Positions 26,314 to 34,899 of a stretch of DNA of 48,120 nucleotides are shown in pieces. Source of the DNA: Rhodobacteraceae bacterium HLUCCA08 (lineage in GTDB: Bacteria > Pseudomonadota > Alphaproteobacteria > Rhodobacterales > Rhodobacteraceae); contig LJSF01000026.1 in NCBI GenBank assembly GCA_001314655.1, positions 1 to 48,120 of the forward strand, given 5' to 3'. The notes under the pieces are model-generated. The model searched no databases, was not told the DNA's origin, and was given only the letters and a program-made list of their open reading frames with translations. Both the position numbers and the translations under genes were made by a program. How positions within the stretch are numbered: position 1 is the first letter of the stretch; every line of letters begins with the position of its first letter.

Positions 26314-27261
26314 ATGAAGAAGATTGCCGTGATCGGCGAAATCCTGGTCGAGATCATGGCCGACACCGTCGGCGCCGGGTTCCGCCAGGCCCAGCCGCTG
26401 ACCGGGCCGTTTGCGTCCGGGGCGCCGGCGATCTTCGCCAGCCAGGCCGCGCGGCTGGGCCAGCCGGTGGGCATCGTCTCGGCGGTGGGCGACGATGATT
26501 TCGGCCGGCTGAACCTGGACCGGCTGCGCACCGATGGCGTCGATGTCTCGGCCGTGCGGATCGACCCCGACCGGCCGACGGGCAGCGCCTTTGTCCGCTA
26601 CCGGCCCGATGGCGACCGCGATTTCGTCTTCAACATCCGCCATGCCGCTTGTGGCCATGCCCATCGCGGACCGGCCGCGGAGGCCGTGCTGGAGGGCGCC
26701 GACCACCTGCATGTGATGGGCTCGTCCCTGTCGGGGCCGGATTTCGTCGCGCTCAACCTCGACACCGCCCGGGCGGTCAAGGCGCGCGGCGGCACCGTGT
26801 CCTTCGATCCCAACCTGCGCAAGGAAATCCTCGACGCCCCGGGCATGGGGCAGGCGATGCGCGACATCCTGGCGCTGACCGACCTGTTCCTGCCCAGCGG
26901 GGACGAGCTGACCCTGCTGACCCGTGCCGACACCACGGCCGACGCCCTGGCCGAATTGCTGGCCGGCGGGATCCGTGCCGTCGTCCACAAGCGTGGCGCC
27001 CGGGGGGCGCGGTATCATGACGGGCACCAGGACATCGACATTGCCGGTTTCGTGGTCGAGGAAATCGACCCGACCGGCGCCGGAGATTGCTTCGGCGCCA
27101 CCTTCACGGCACTTTGGCTGCGCGGGGCCGACCCGGCCCGGGCACTGACCCTTGCCGCCGCCGCGGGCGCGCTGGCCGTCACCAGGCGCGGCCCGATGGA
27201 AGGCGCCAGCGACCCTGCCACGCTCGACCGGTTTCTTGCCGCCCAACGAAAGGACGCCTGA
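26314..27261 (+). CDS. PfkB-family ketose kinase (fructo- or tagatokinase)
   Basis: From the ATG at 26314 the protein has 315 residues. It is a ribokinase-fold sugar kinase with the C-terminal signature DPTGAGDCFGATF, whose Asp is the catalytic base, and an N-terminal opening KKIAVIGEILVEIM. The upstream in-frame extension to 26230 crosses the operator and was left out. In polyol operons this kinase phosphorylates fructose (Frk) or tagatose (TagK) made by SmoS and MtlK. Its stop overlaps the start of a GatZ-like gene by one base (TGATG), which favours tagatose, but specificity cannot be decided from the sequence. Confidence 0.82.
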   Translation: MKKIAVIGEILVEIMADTVGAGFRQAQPLTGPFASGAPAIFASQAARLGQPVGIVSAVGDDDFGRLNLDRLRTDGVDVSAVRIDPDRPTGSAFVRYRPDGDRDFVFNIRHAACGHAHRGPAAEAVLEGADHLHVMGSSLSGPDFVALNLDTARAVKARGGTVSFDPNLRKEILDAPGMGQAMRDILALTDLFLPSGDELTLLTRADTTADALAELLAGGIRAVVHKRGARGARYHDGHQDIDIAGFVVEEIDPTGAGDCFGATFTALWLRGADPARALTLAAAAGALAVTRRGPMEGASDPATLDRFLAAQRKDA

Positions 27262-28511
27262 TGTCCCATCCGCTGCTCGACCTGCCCGCCGCCCGCCAGC
27301 GGGGCGATCACCTGGGCATCGCTTCGGTCTGCTCGGCCCATCCGCTGGTGATCGAGGCCGCCCTGCGCCTGGGCCGAGACGGGGCCGGGCCGGTCCTGAT
27401 CGAGGCGACCTGCAACCAGGTCAACCAGGAGGGCGGCTATACCGGCATGAAACCGGCCGATTTCCGCGCCTTCGTCGAAGCCATCGCCGACAGGGTCGGC
27501 TTCGACCGGAGCCGGCTGATCCTGGGCGGCGACCACCTGGGTCCCAACCCCTGGACCGACCTGCCGGCCGACCAGGCGATGGACAAGGCCGCCGCGATGA
27601 TCGCCGCCTATGCCGAGGCCGGCTTTACCAAGCTGCATCTGGATTGCTCGATGGGGTGCGCCGGCGAACCCGTCGCGCTGGACGACGCCGCCACCGCCAC
27701 CCGCGCCGCCCACCTGGCCGAGGTGGCCGAGGCGCATGGCCGCGCCGACACCCCGCCGGTCTACGTGATCGGAACCGAGGTGCCGGTGCCCGGCGGCGCG
27801 GTCGAGGCGCTCGATCACCTGCAGATCACCACGCCCGAGGCGGTGCGGCGCACCCATGCGGTGCACGAGGATGCCTTTGCCGAACGTGGCCTGGGCCCCG
27901 CCTTCGAAAGGGTCGTCGCGCTGGTGGTGCAGCCCGGGGTCGAGTTCGGCCACGACGATGTGGTCCATTTCGACCCCGCCAGGGCCGCGGCGCTGAGCGC
28001 CGTTCTGGACGATCTTCCCGGCCTGGTCTTCGAGGCCCATTCGACCGATTACCAGCACCCGCAAAACCTGCGCGCCCTGGTCGGTGGCGGGTTCTCGATC
28101 CTCAAGGTCGGGCCCTGGCTGACCTTCGCCCTGCGCGAGGCGCTTTATGGCCTCGACGCCATCGCCGATGTGCTGGACGGCCACCCGCCGCGCGGCGGTC
28201 TGATGGCGGCGATGGAGGCGGAAATGCAGGCGGCGCCGGGCAATTGGCGCAAGTATTATACCGGGGACGCGACCGACCTGTGGCTGCAGCGCCATTTCAG
28301 CTATTCCGACCGGATCCGCTATTACTGGCCGGCCGAGGGCGCGCGCGGTGCGGTCGCGGCGCTGTTTGCGCGGCTCGGGGACAAGGACATTCCCGACCCG
28401 CTGCGGCGCCAGTTCCTGCCCGGGCTGGATGGCGTGACCCGCGCCGCCGACATGCCCGTCGCCGCCGTCCAGCAGGTGCTGCGCCTTTACGCGCGGGCCG
28501 CGGCGCCCTGA
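27261..28511 (+). CDS. GatZ/KbaZ-type tagatose-bisphosphate aldolase non-catalytic subunit
   Basis: The 416-residue TIM-barrel protein of the GatZ/KbaZ family has conserved segments IEATCNQVNQEGGYTGM, LGGDHLGPNPW, TKLHLDCSMGC and FEAHSTDYQ. In E. coli this protein is needed for full activity and stability of the class II tagatose-1,6-bisphosphate aldolase GatY/KbaY. It may be a kinase-like or chaperone subunit. It overlaps the upstream kinase by one base. The nearest class II aldolase is at 29943 on the opposite strand. The neighbouring oxidation of galactitol to tagatose fits this route. Confidence 0.88.
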   Translation: MSHPLLDLPAARQRGDHLGIASVCSAHPLVIEAALRLGRDGAGPVLIEATCNQVNQEGGYTGMKPADFRAFVEAIADRVGFDRSRLILGGDHLGPNPWTDLPADQAMDKAAAMIAAYAEAGFTKLHLDCSMGCAGEPVALDDAATATRAAHLAEVAEAHGRADTPPVYVIGTEVPVPGGAVEALDHLQITTPEAVRRTHAVHEDAFAERGLGPAFERVVALVVQPGVEFGHDDVVHFDPARAAALSAVLDDLPGLVFEAHSTDYQHPQNLRALVGGGFSILKVGPWLTFALREALYGLDAIADVLDGHPPRGGLMAAMEAEMQAAPGNWRKYYTGDATDLWLQRHFSYSDRIRYYWPAEGARGAVAALFARLGDKDIPDPLRRQFLPGLDGVTRAADMPVAAVQQVLRLYARAAAP

Positions 28512-28581
28512 GCGGCGCAGAAACCGGCTGCACCGCGGCGCGGATCATGCCAGATTGGCGGCGCGACCAGGCCAGGGGGCG

Positions 28582-29946
28582 ATGATGGCACCGAAATTCG
28601 GAACAAGCGGGCTGCGCGGCCTTGTGGTCGACCTGACCGAGGATCTGGTCACCGATCACACCCGTGCCTTCCTTGCAACCTGCGACACCGGCGGGCGGGT
28701 CTTTGTCGGCGAAGACCTGCGCCCGTCATCGCCGCAGATCGCCCACTGGGTCGCGCAGGCCGCCAGCGCGGCGGGGGCAACGGTCATCCGGACCGGCGCG
28801 GTGCCGACCCCGGCGCTTGCCCTGGCCGCGCAGGGGGCGGGGGCGGTGATGGTCACCGGAAGCCATATCCCGGCCGACCGCAACGGGCTGAAATTCTACA
28901 CCTGCGCCGGCGAGATCTCCAAGCAGGACGAGGCCGCGATCACCGCCGCCCTGGGCGCGCCGGCGCCAAGGGCCACCCCGGGTGCGATCAGCCATGATCC
29001 CGGCGTCGGTCCGGCCTTTGTCGCCCGCTATGTCGAGGCCTTCGGCCCGCAGGCCCTGGCCGGGCGGCGGATCGGGGTCCATGCCCACAGCGCCGTCGGT
29101 CGGGACCTTCTGGCCCGGGCCCTGCGCCGCTGCGGGGCCGAGGTGGTGGAGCTTGGCCGCTCGGACAGCTTCATCCCGGTCGATACCGAGGCGGTCGAGC
29201 CCGAAGCCCGCGCCTTGCTGGCCGATTGGGCGCGCGACCACCGGCTGGACAGCATCGTGTCGACCGATGGCGACAGCGACCGGCCGATGCTGACCGACGC
29301 CACCGGCCGGGTGATCCCCGGCGATATCCTGGGCCAGATCACGGCGCAGGCCCTTGGCGCCGAGGTGGTGGTGACGCCGATTTCCTCCAACAGCGGCGTT
29401 CTGGACAAGGGGGTCGGGCGCGTTTTGCAGACCCGTATCGGCTCTCCTTACGTGATCGCCGGGATGGAGGCGGCGGGGGGCCGTGTCATCGGCTACGAGG
29501 CCAATGGCGGCCTGTTGCTGGGGTTCGAGGCGCAGGGCCCGGCCGGCCCGCTTTCCCCTCTGCCCACGCGGGACAGTTTCCTGCCGATCTTCGCGGTGCT
29601 GGCCGAACCCGGCCCGGTCGCCGATCGCGTCGCCCGCGAACCGGCCCGCGTGACCGCCACGGGACGGTTGCAGGACATGGACGATGCGGCAATGCGCGGT
29701 TTTGTCACCGCGCTGGCCGAGGATGCCGCCGCCCGGGCCGATTTCCTGTCGGGCCTGGGCCAGGCCGAGGCCGCGCTGGATCTGACCGACGGGGTGCGGA
29801 TGACCACCGCCGAGGGGCTGATCCTGCATGTCCGGCCCTCGGGCAACGCGCCCGAACTGCGCCTGTATGTCGAGGCGTCGGACCAGGACCGGGCCGACCG
29901 GCTGCTCAAGACGGGGCTGGCCGCGCTGGCCCGTGCGATGGCCTAG
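28582..29946 (+). CDS. phosphohexomutase (phosphomannomutase/phosphoglucomutase family)
   Basis: From the ATG at 28582 (or 28585) the protein has 454 residues. It has the four domains of the alpha-D-phosphohexomutases: an active-site serine loop (VTGSHIPADRNGLKFYT), metal loop DGDSDRP, sugar loop GYEANGG and phosphate loop RPSGNAPELRLYVE. The start PKFGTSGLRG is also typical. It interconverts hexose 1- and 6-phosphates. It follows GatZ by 70 bases on the same strand. A mutase here is unusual for polyol catabolism and may supply or drain a sugar phosphate. Its stop shares bases with the stop of the aldolase gene. Confidence 0.85.
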   Translation: MMAPKFGTSGLRGLVVDLTEDLVTDHTRAFLATCDTGGRVFVGEDLRPSSPQIAHWVAQAASAAGATVIRTGAVPTPALALAAQGAGAVMVTGSHIPADRNGLKFYTCAGEISKQDEAAITAALGAPAPRATPGAISHDPGVGPAFVARYVEAFGPQALAGRRIGVHAHSAVGRDLLARALRRCGAEVVELGRSDSFIPVDTEAVEPEARALLADWARDHRLDSIVSTDGDSDRPMLTDATGRVIPGDILGQITAQALGAEVVVTPISSNSGVLDKGVGRVLQTRIGSPYVIAGMEAAGGRVIGYEANGGLLLGFEAQGPAGPLSPLPTRDSFLPIFAVLAEPGPVADRVAREPARVTATGRLQDMDDAAMRGFVTALAEDAAARADFLSGLGQAEAALDLTDGVRMTTAEGLILHVRPSGNAPELRLYVEASDQDRADRLLKTGLAALARAMA

Positions 29947-30767
29947 CGCAGCCCGGCGATCACCTGCCGTGCGGCGGCGACCAGCGGGTCATGGCACCGG
30001 TTCAGGATTTCGATCCGGTCGAACAGATCGGTGTCGCCGGCCAGCACGGCGCGCAGCGTGCCGCCGAAGGCCTGGCGCAGTTCCGTGCCGATGTTCAGCT
30101 TGCAGACCGCGGTGTCGCGCGCCAGCCAGGCACGATCCGCCGGTGCCAGCCCCGAACCGCCATGCAGCACCAGCGGTCGGTCGACGCCGGCTTCGATCGC
30201 CGCCAGCAGCGCCCGGTCGATCCGCGTCGCCGCGTCGCGCTGCAGGTGGATATTGCCGATCGACACCGCCACCGCATCCACGCCGGTGTCGCGGGCGAAA
30301 CGGGCGGCCTCCTCTGGGTCGGTCCCGCGGGACGCCGCGCCTTCGGCATAGCCCACCACGCCGATTTCGCCCTCGCAAGAGACACCGGCCGCGCGGGCCA
30401 TCGCGGCGACCTGCGCCGTGCGGGCGATGTTCTCGGCCAGCGGCAGCGCCGATCCGTCATACATCACCGATGTGAACCCTGCCGCGATCGCCGCGCGGCA
30501 GTCGGCGATGTCATGGCCATGGTCCAGATGGGCGACCACGGGGACCGAGGCCCCCTCGGCCAGCGCCCGGAACATCGCGCCCCAGACCGGCACGGGCACA
30601 TGTGCCCGCGCACCCGGCCCGGCCTGCAGGATCACCGGCGCGCCCTCGGCCTCGGCGGCGGCGACATAGGCGCGCGCATCCTCCCAGCCCTGGCAGACCA
30701 GCCCGGCCACCGCATAGCCGTCGCGCCGGGCCGGCGCCAGAACCTCGGCCAGGGTCGCGCGGGTCAT
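29943..30767 (-). CDS. class II ketose-bisphosphate aldolase (IolJ or GatY/KbaY type)
   Basis: The 274-residue zinc aldolase has the metal and substrate segments VVAHLDHGHD, VMYDGSALPL, CEGEIGVVGY, SIGNIHLQ and LHGGSGL. It is last in the operon with an IolC-like kinase and iolB (4-base overlap with iolB), which favours cleavage of 2-deoxy-5-keto-gluconate 6-phosphate (IolJ) to dihydroxyacetone phosphate and malonate semialdehyde. The GatZ-like gene on the facing strand would also need a GatY-type partner, so dual use is possible. It ends convergently with the mutase, the two stops overlapping in CTAG. Confidence 0.8.
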   Translation of the reverse strand: MTRATLAEVLAPARRDGYAVAGLVCQGWEDARAYVAAAEAEGAPVILQAGPGARAHVPVPVWGAMFRALAEGASVPVVAHLDHGHDIADCRAAIAAGFTSVMYDGSALPLAENIARTAQVAAMARAAGVSCEGEIGVVGYAEGAASRGTDPEEAARFARDTGVDAVAVSIGNIHLQRDAATRIDRALLAAIEAGVDRPLVLHGGSGLAPADRAWLARDTAVCKLNIGTELRQAFGGTLRAVLAGDTDLFDRIEILNRCHDPLVAAARQVIAGLR

Positions 30768-31603
30768 TTGAACCTGGCCACCATGTCCATGATCCCGGGG
30801 ATCCTGTGCAGCTGTTCGGCATGGGTCGGCTGGAAATATTGTTTCAGGCTGCGCTGGCTGAGGCCGCCCAGGATGGTGAAATAGTACATTTCATACCCGG
30901 GCAGGACGCAGCAGGGGTGATAACCCTTGTCGATCAGCACCGTCGAGCCGTTCATCACGTGATAGGCGTCGCCCGGTTCGTTGTCGGCCCGCTGCAGCAT
31001 CTGCAATCCGCTGCCGTAATCGGGCCTGAAGCGGAAATTGTAGGTCTCGTCATGCCGCGTTTCGTCCGGCAGGCGGTCGGTATCGTGCTTGTGGCTGGGA
31101 AAGCCCGACCAGCCGCCGGCACCGACCGTGTAAAGTTCGCTCACCAACAGCCGGCCAACGCGCTCATGATGGTTGGCGCCCAGGATGTGTTTGATCTTGC
31201 GATGGGTTTTGGTGTCGTCCGATCCGTATTGCACCACGTCCAGCTCATCGGCGCGCACCGCGAAAGGGGTCAGTTGCACATCGTATCTGGCCCCGGCGAC
31301 AAAGGTCTCGGTATCGGTCCGGGCGGCGATCCGGGCGCCCGTCCCGCAGGGCACATAGACCCCCTCGGGGTCGCCGTCCCAGACATCGGTGCGGCGATGG
31401 CCGATCTGCGCGAAGGTCTCGCCCTCGACCGCCACATCGACCGTGCCGGTGGCCGGAACGACGCAGGTTTCATAGCCGTCCAGCCGGTAGTCGTAGATCT
31501 CTCCGGCTTGCAGTTTCACGATGTTGAAGTAGGTCAGCGGCACCAGCGGATGATCGACATCGACGATCGGCCGGTTGCCGTTGTCATGGGGCGGGATATG
31601 CAT
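30764..31603 (-). CDS. iolB: 5-deoxy-glucuronate isomerase IolB
   Basis: The 279-residue cupin-fold isomerase has metal-site segments GFPSHKHDTDRLPDETRHDETYNFRF (residues about 168-193, His- and Glu-rich) and CCVLPGYEMYYF. IolB converts 5-deoxy-glucuronate to 2-deoxy-5-keto-gluconate in the myo-inositol pathway. It starts one base after the kinase gene and overlaps the aldolase by 4 bases, so kinase, isomerase and aldolase are one unit. This is the only iolB in the window, so the main iol operon downstream depends on it. Confidence 0.92.
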   Translation of the reverse strand: MHIPPHDNGNRPIVDVDHPLVPLTYFNIVKLQAGEIYDYRLDGYETCVVPATGTVDVAVEGETFAQIGHRRTDVWDGDPEGVYVPCGTGARIAARTDTETFVAGARYDVQLTPFAVRADELDVVQYGSDDTKTHRKIKHILGANHHERVGRLLVSELYTVGAGGWSGFPSHKHDTDRLPDETRHDETYNFRFRPDYGSGLQMLQRADNEPGDAYHVMNGSTVLIDKGYHPCCVLPGYEMYYFTILGGLSQRSLKQYFQPTHAEQLHRIPGIMDMVARFK

Positions 31604-31604
31604 G

Positions 31605-32582
31605 TCAGGCCTCTTTCATTCGGGTCCGGGCAAGGAAGGTGTCGAGCGTTTCGGTATCCGGCATGGCCGGGGCGCAGCCGACCCGCGCCACGACGATGGC
31701 GGCGGCGGCGGATCCGCGGATGACGGCCTCTGGCACCCTGCGCCCGTCGGCCAGCGCGGCCAGGAAGGCGGCCATGAAGCTGTCGCCCGCGCCGGTGGGT
31801 TTGAGCGCCCGGGTCGGGAAGATGCCGCTGCGCGTTTCGCCCGTTGCGGTCAGGGTGATCGCGCCGTGTTCGCCCATCTTGTAGACCACCACCTGGACGC
31901 CGTGTCGCAGAAGATCGCGCGCCTTTTCAAGCCCTTGCGCCGGGTCGCCGGCCATGAAGCCGAATTCCACGTCATTGCCGACGACGATGTCGCACAGCGC
32001 CCCGGCCCGGGCATAGACCCGGGCGGCCTCTTCGGCCGAGGCCCAGGAATAGGGCCTGTAATCCACGTCGAAGACCAGCGGCAGCCCGGCGGCGCGGGCC
32101 CGTTCGAAGGCGGCGAAGGTGGCGCTGCGCGACGGTTCGGCCGCAAGCACCGTGCCGGTCGTCACCAGCGCCGCAGCGCTGTCATAGGGCAGGGCGGCGA
32201 TGTCGTCCTCGGTCATCTCGAAATCGGCGGCGCCGTTGCGGTAGATCACCGATTGGGTGTTTTCCAGTCGGCTTTCGACCACGGCAAGCGAATTGCGCGC
32301 CTCGCCCCCCTGGTGCCGGACATGGCGCCGGTCGATGCCGTAAAAATCAAGCTGGTTCAGGCAGTAACGCCCGACCGCATCATCCGAGACCCGGGTGACA
32401 AGCGCTGCCTGGCGGCCCAACCGGCATAGCCCGGCGGCGATATTGGCCGATGATCCGCCAAGCGCGGCGGTGAACTGCATAGCCTCTTCCAGCCTTGTGC
32501 CCGGCGGGTCGGCATACAGGTCCATCCCGGCGCGACCGATCACCAGGAACGGGCCGTGCGCCAGCCGCGAAAGATCCGCCAT
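31605..32582 (-). CDS. iolC: PfkB kinase, 5-dehydro-2-deoxygluconokinase type (first IolC-like)
   Basis: The 325-residue ribokinase-family kinase has the N-terminal signature IGRAGMDLYADPPGTRLEE and the catalytic motif PTGAGDSFMAAFL. The N-terminus is very like that of the IolC part of the protein at 42358 (IGRAGVDLYG), so it is an IolC-like enzyme without the DUF2090 domain. It would phosphorylate 2-deoxy-5-keto-gluconate for the aldolase two genes below. It opens the kinase-iolB-aldolase operon and is divergent from the MocC-like gene, with a 16-base palindrome between the two. It may act on another inositol isomer derivative. Confidence 0.85.
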   Translation of the reverse strand: MADLSRLAHGPFLVIGRAGMDLYADPPGTRLEEAMQFTAALGGSSANIAAGLCRLGRQAALVTRVSDDAVGRYCLNQLDFYGIDRRHVRHQGGEARNSLAVVESRLENTQSVIYRNGAADFEMTEDDIAALPYDSAAALVTTGTVLAAEPSRSATFAAFERARAAGLPLVFDVDYRPYSWASAEEAARVYARAGALCDIVVGNDVEFGFMAGDPAQGLEKARDLLRHGVQVVVYKMGEHGAITLTATGETRSGIFPTRALKPTGAGDSFMAAFLAALADGRRVPEAVIRGSAAAAIVVARVGCAPAMPDTETLDTFLARTRMKEA

Positions 32583-32634
32583 GCATCCTCCGATGATTTC
32601 CTGTTGCGGGCCGTCCGGCGCAAGGATACACCGC

Positions 32635-32650
32635 TTGCAACCGGTTGCAA
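32635..32650. promoter_or_regulatory. perfect 16-base LacI-type operator between the divergent inositol operons
   Basis: TTGCAACCGGTTGCAA is a perfect palindrome with the central CCGG usual for LacI sites. It lies between the kinase-iolB-aldolase operon and the MocC-MocA pair. A 13-of-16 match lies before the LacI gene that ends at 34896, so that regulator probably binds both. Confidence 0.7.
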
Positions 32651-32777
32651 CGCGATTGCGGGAAGGAAGCCGTGTCATGGCGAAGACGCGCGAGGTGACG
32701 GCCGGAGCAACCTTGGGCCGGGTGCCGGGAGCAGAATCAAGTTCACCTCTCAAATCACTGAAATAAATGGGTGTTTC

Positions 32778-33671
32778 ATGACAATCCGGATCGGAAACGC
32801 GCCCTGTTCCTGGGGTGTCGAATTCGCGGGCGACCCGCGCAACCCGCCCTGGCGGCAGGTGCTGAAGGACTGTGCCGAGGCCGGCTATGCGGGAATCGAG
32901 CTGGGACCGGTCGGCTACATGCCCGAACACCCCGACGAACTGGGCGCGGCGCTGGACGACCATGGGCTGAGCCTGATCGGCGGCGTCGTGTTCCGGCCGT
33001 TTCATGACCCCGATCAATGGCTTGACGTCGTGGACGGGGCTGAACGCACCTGCCGGTCCCTGGCCACCCACGGCGCGCGGCACCTGGTGCTGATCGATTC
33101 GATCTCGGCCCGCCGGGCCCCCACCGCGGGCCGCCCCGACGAGGCCGAGCAGATGGACCCGGCCGAATGGCGGAGCTTTCGGGATCGCATTGAAACCATT
33201 TCGAAAATGGGGGCCGAGGTCTATGGGCTCACGGTCAGCATCCATGCCCATGCCGCAGGTTTCATCGACTTCGAGCCGGAGCTGGAGCGGCTGCTGGACG
33301 AAATCGACGAAAGCGTCCTGAAAATCTGCTTCGACACCGGCCACCATTCCTATGCGGGCTATGACCCCGTGGCCTTCATGAAGCGCCACATGGATCGCAT
33401 TTCCTACATGCATTTCAAAGATATAGACCCCGTAGTGAAAGCGGATGTCGTGGCCGAGCGGACCGATTTCTACCAGGCCTGCGGGCAGGGCATCTTTTGC
33501 AACCTGGGCCGCGGCGACGTGGATTTTCCCGCCGTCCGGCAGGTGCTGATCGAGGCCGGCTATGACGGCTGGTGCACGGTGGAACAGGATTGCGACCCGA
33601 CGCTGGATGTGCGCCCGCTGGACGACGCCAAGGCGAACCGCGCCTATCTGGACAGCATCGGGTTCGGTTGA
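32778..33671 (+). CDS. IolE/MocC-like TIM-barrel protein (inosose dehydratase or isomerase family)
   Basis: The 297-residue AP-endonuclease-2 fold protein has the opening IGNAPCSWGVEFAGDPRN of MocC/IolE-like proteins. Metal-ligand segments are present in order: ELGPVGYMPEHPDEL, VSIHAHAAGFID, CFDTGHHSYAG, HFKDIDP and CTVEQDCDPT. The family includes inosose dehydratase (IolE) and the rhizopine gene product MocC. It is less like IolE of this window (46098) than that one is like known IolE. It is followed by a MocA-type dehydrogenase, as in rhizopine catabolism, so a modified or isomeric inositol is a plausible substrate. The ATG at 32778 has no strong ribosome-binding site. Confidence 0.75.
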   Translation: MTIRIGNAPCSWGVEFAGDPRNPPWRQVLKDCAEAGYAGIELGPVGYMPEHPDELGAALDDHGLSLIGGVVFRPFHDPDQWLDVVDGAERTCRSLATHGARHLVLIDSISARRAPTAGRPDEAEQMDPAEWRSFRDRIETISKMGAEVYGLTVSIHAHAAGFIDFEPELERLLDEIDESVLKICFDTGHHSYAGYDPVAFMKRHMDRISYMHFKDIDPVVKADVVAERTDFYQACGQGIFCNLGRGDVDFPAVRQVLIEAGYDGWCTVEQDCDPTLDVRPLDDAKANRAYLDSIGFG

Positions 33672-33741
33672 CCACCCTGCGTCGGTCCAACCTCGGTATT
33701 TCGTCGGTGCAGCGCACCGGAAGCGCAGAAAGGCGAGCGAT

Positions 33742-34899
33742 ATGAACAAGTTGCAATGGGGCATGATCGGTGGAGGCGACGGCAGCCAGATCGGCCCGGC
33801 GCACCGGTTGGGTGCCGGTCTGGACGGGCTGTTCGACTTTGCCGCCGGGGCGCTGGATCACCGCCCCGAGGCGGGTCGCGCCTATGGCCGGCGGCTGGGC
33901 CTGGCCGCCGACCGCGCCTATGGCGACTGGCGCGAGATGCTGGAGGGCGAACGGGGCCGCGCCGACCGGATCGACCTGGTCACCGTCGCCACCCCCAACG
34001 CCACCCATTTCGAGATCACGAAGGCCTTTTTGGAGGCCGGCTTTCACGTGCTGTGCGAAAAGCCGATGACCATGAGTGTCGAGCAGGGCGAAGAGATCGT
34101 GCGCCTCGCCCGTGACACCGGCCGGATCTGCGCGGTGAATTACGGCTATACCGGCTACAGTCTGGTGCGGCACATGCGGGCGATGGTGGCGCGCGGTGAC
34201 CTGGGCCGGATCCGGCTGGTCAAGGCCGAGTTCGCCCATGGCCACCATGCCGATGCCGCCGATGCCGACAATCCGCGGGTGCGCTGGCGCTATGACCCGG
34301 CCCAGGCCGGGGTCAGCGCGCAATTCGCCGATTGCGGCATCCACGCGCTGCACATGGCCAGTTTCGTGATCGGCCAGGAGGTCGCGCGGCTGAGCGCCGA
34401 TCCGGTCAGCTGCATCCCCAGCCGGGTGCTGGAGGATGACGCTATGGTCAACCTGCGCTTCGATGGCGGCGCGGTGGGGCGGCTGTGGACCTCGTCGATC
34501 GCGATCGGGCGCCAGCACGGGCTGACGCTGCAGGTGTTCGGCGAAAAGGGCGGGCTGGCTTGGGCGCAGGAACAGCCGAACCAGCTGTTCTGGATGCCTT
34601 TGGGCGAACGGTTGCAGGTGATCGAGCGCGGCGAGGCCGGGCTGAGCCCCGAGGCCGACCGCACCAGTCGGGTCACGATCGGCCATGCCGAGGGGATGCC
34701 GCTCGCCTTCGCCAATATCTATGCCGACCTGGCCGAGGCGATCCGGGCCGAAAAGAAGGGTCGGGCGATGGACCCGGCCGCGAACCTGTATCCCCGGGCC
34801 GAGGATGGCTTGCGGTCGATGGCGGCGGTCTTCGCCGTCGCCGAAAGCGGCAAGGCCGAGGGCGCCTGGACCGAGGCACGGCCGCCGATGTTCCGCTAG
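33742..34899 (+). CDS. Gfo/Idh/MocA-family NAD(P)-dependent oxidoreductase (MocA-like)
   Basis: The 385-residue oxidoreductase has the dinucleotide loop MIGGGDGSQIG, the catalytic segment LCEKPMTM (Lys) and the active-site ADCGIHALHMASF (Asp, His). The family oxidises inositols and other sugars (inositol dehydrogenase, MocA, scyllo-inositol dehydrogenase). It follows the MocC-like gene after 70 bases. It is distinct from IolG at 41350, so a second inositol isomer such as scyllo- or chiro-inositol is likely but unproven. It ends convergently with the LacI gene, the two stops sharing CTAG at 34896-34899. Confidence 0.8.
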   Translation: MNKLQWGMIGGGDGSQIGPAHRLGAGLDGLFDFAAGALDHRPEAGRAYGRRLGLAADRAYGDWREMLEGERGRADRIDLVTVATPNATHFEITKAFLEAGFHVLCEKPMTMSVEQGEEIVRLARDTGRICAVNYGYTGYSLVRHMRAMVARGDLGRIRLVKAEFAHGHHADAADADNPRVRWRYDPAQAGVSAQFADCGIHALHMASFVIGQEVARLSADPVSCIPSRVLEDDAMVNLRFDGGAVGRLWTSSIAIGRQHGLTLQVFGEKGGLAWAQEQPNQLFWMPLGERLQVIERGEAGLSPEADRTSRVTIGHAEGMPLAFANIYADLAEAIRAEKKGRAMDPAANLYPRAEDGLRSMAAVFAVAESGKAEGAWTEARPPMFR

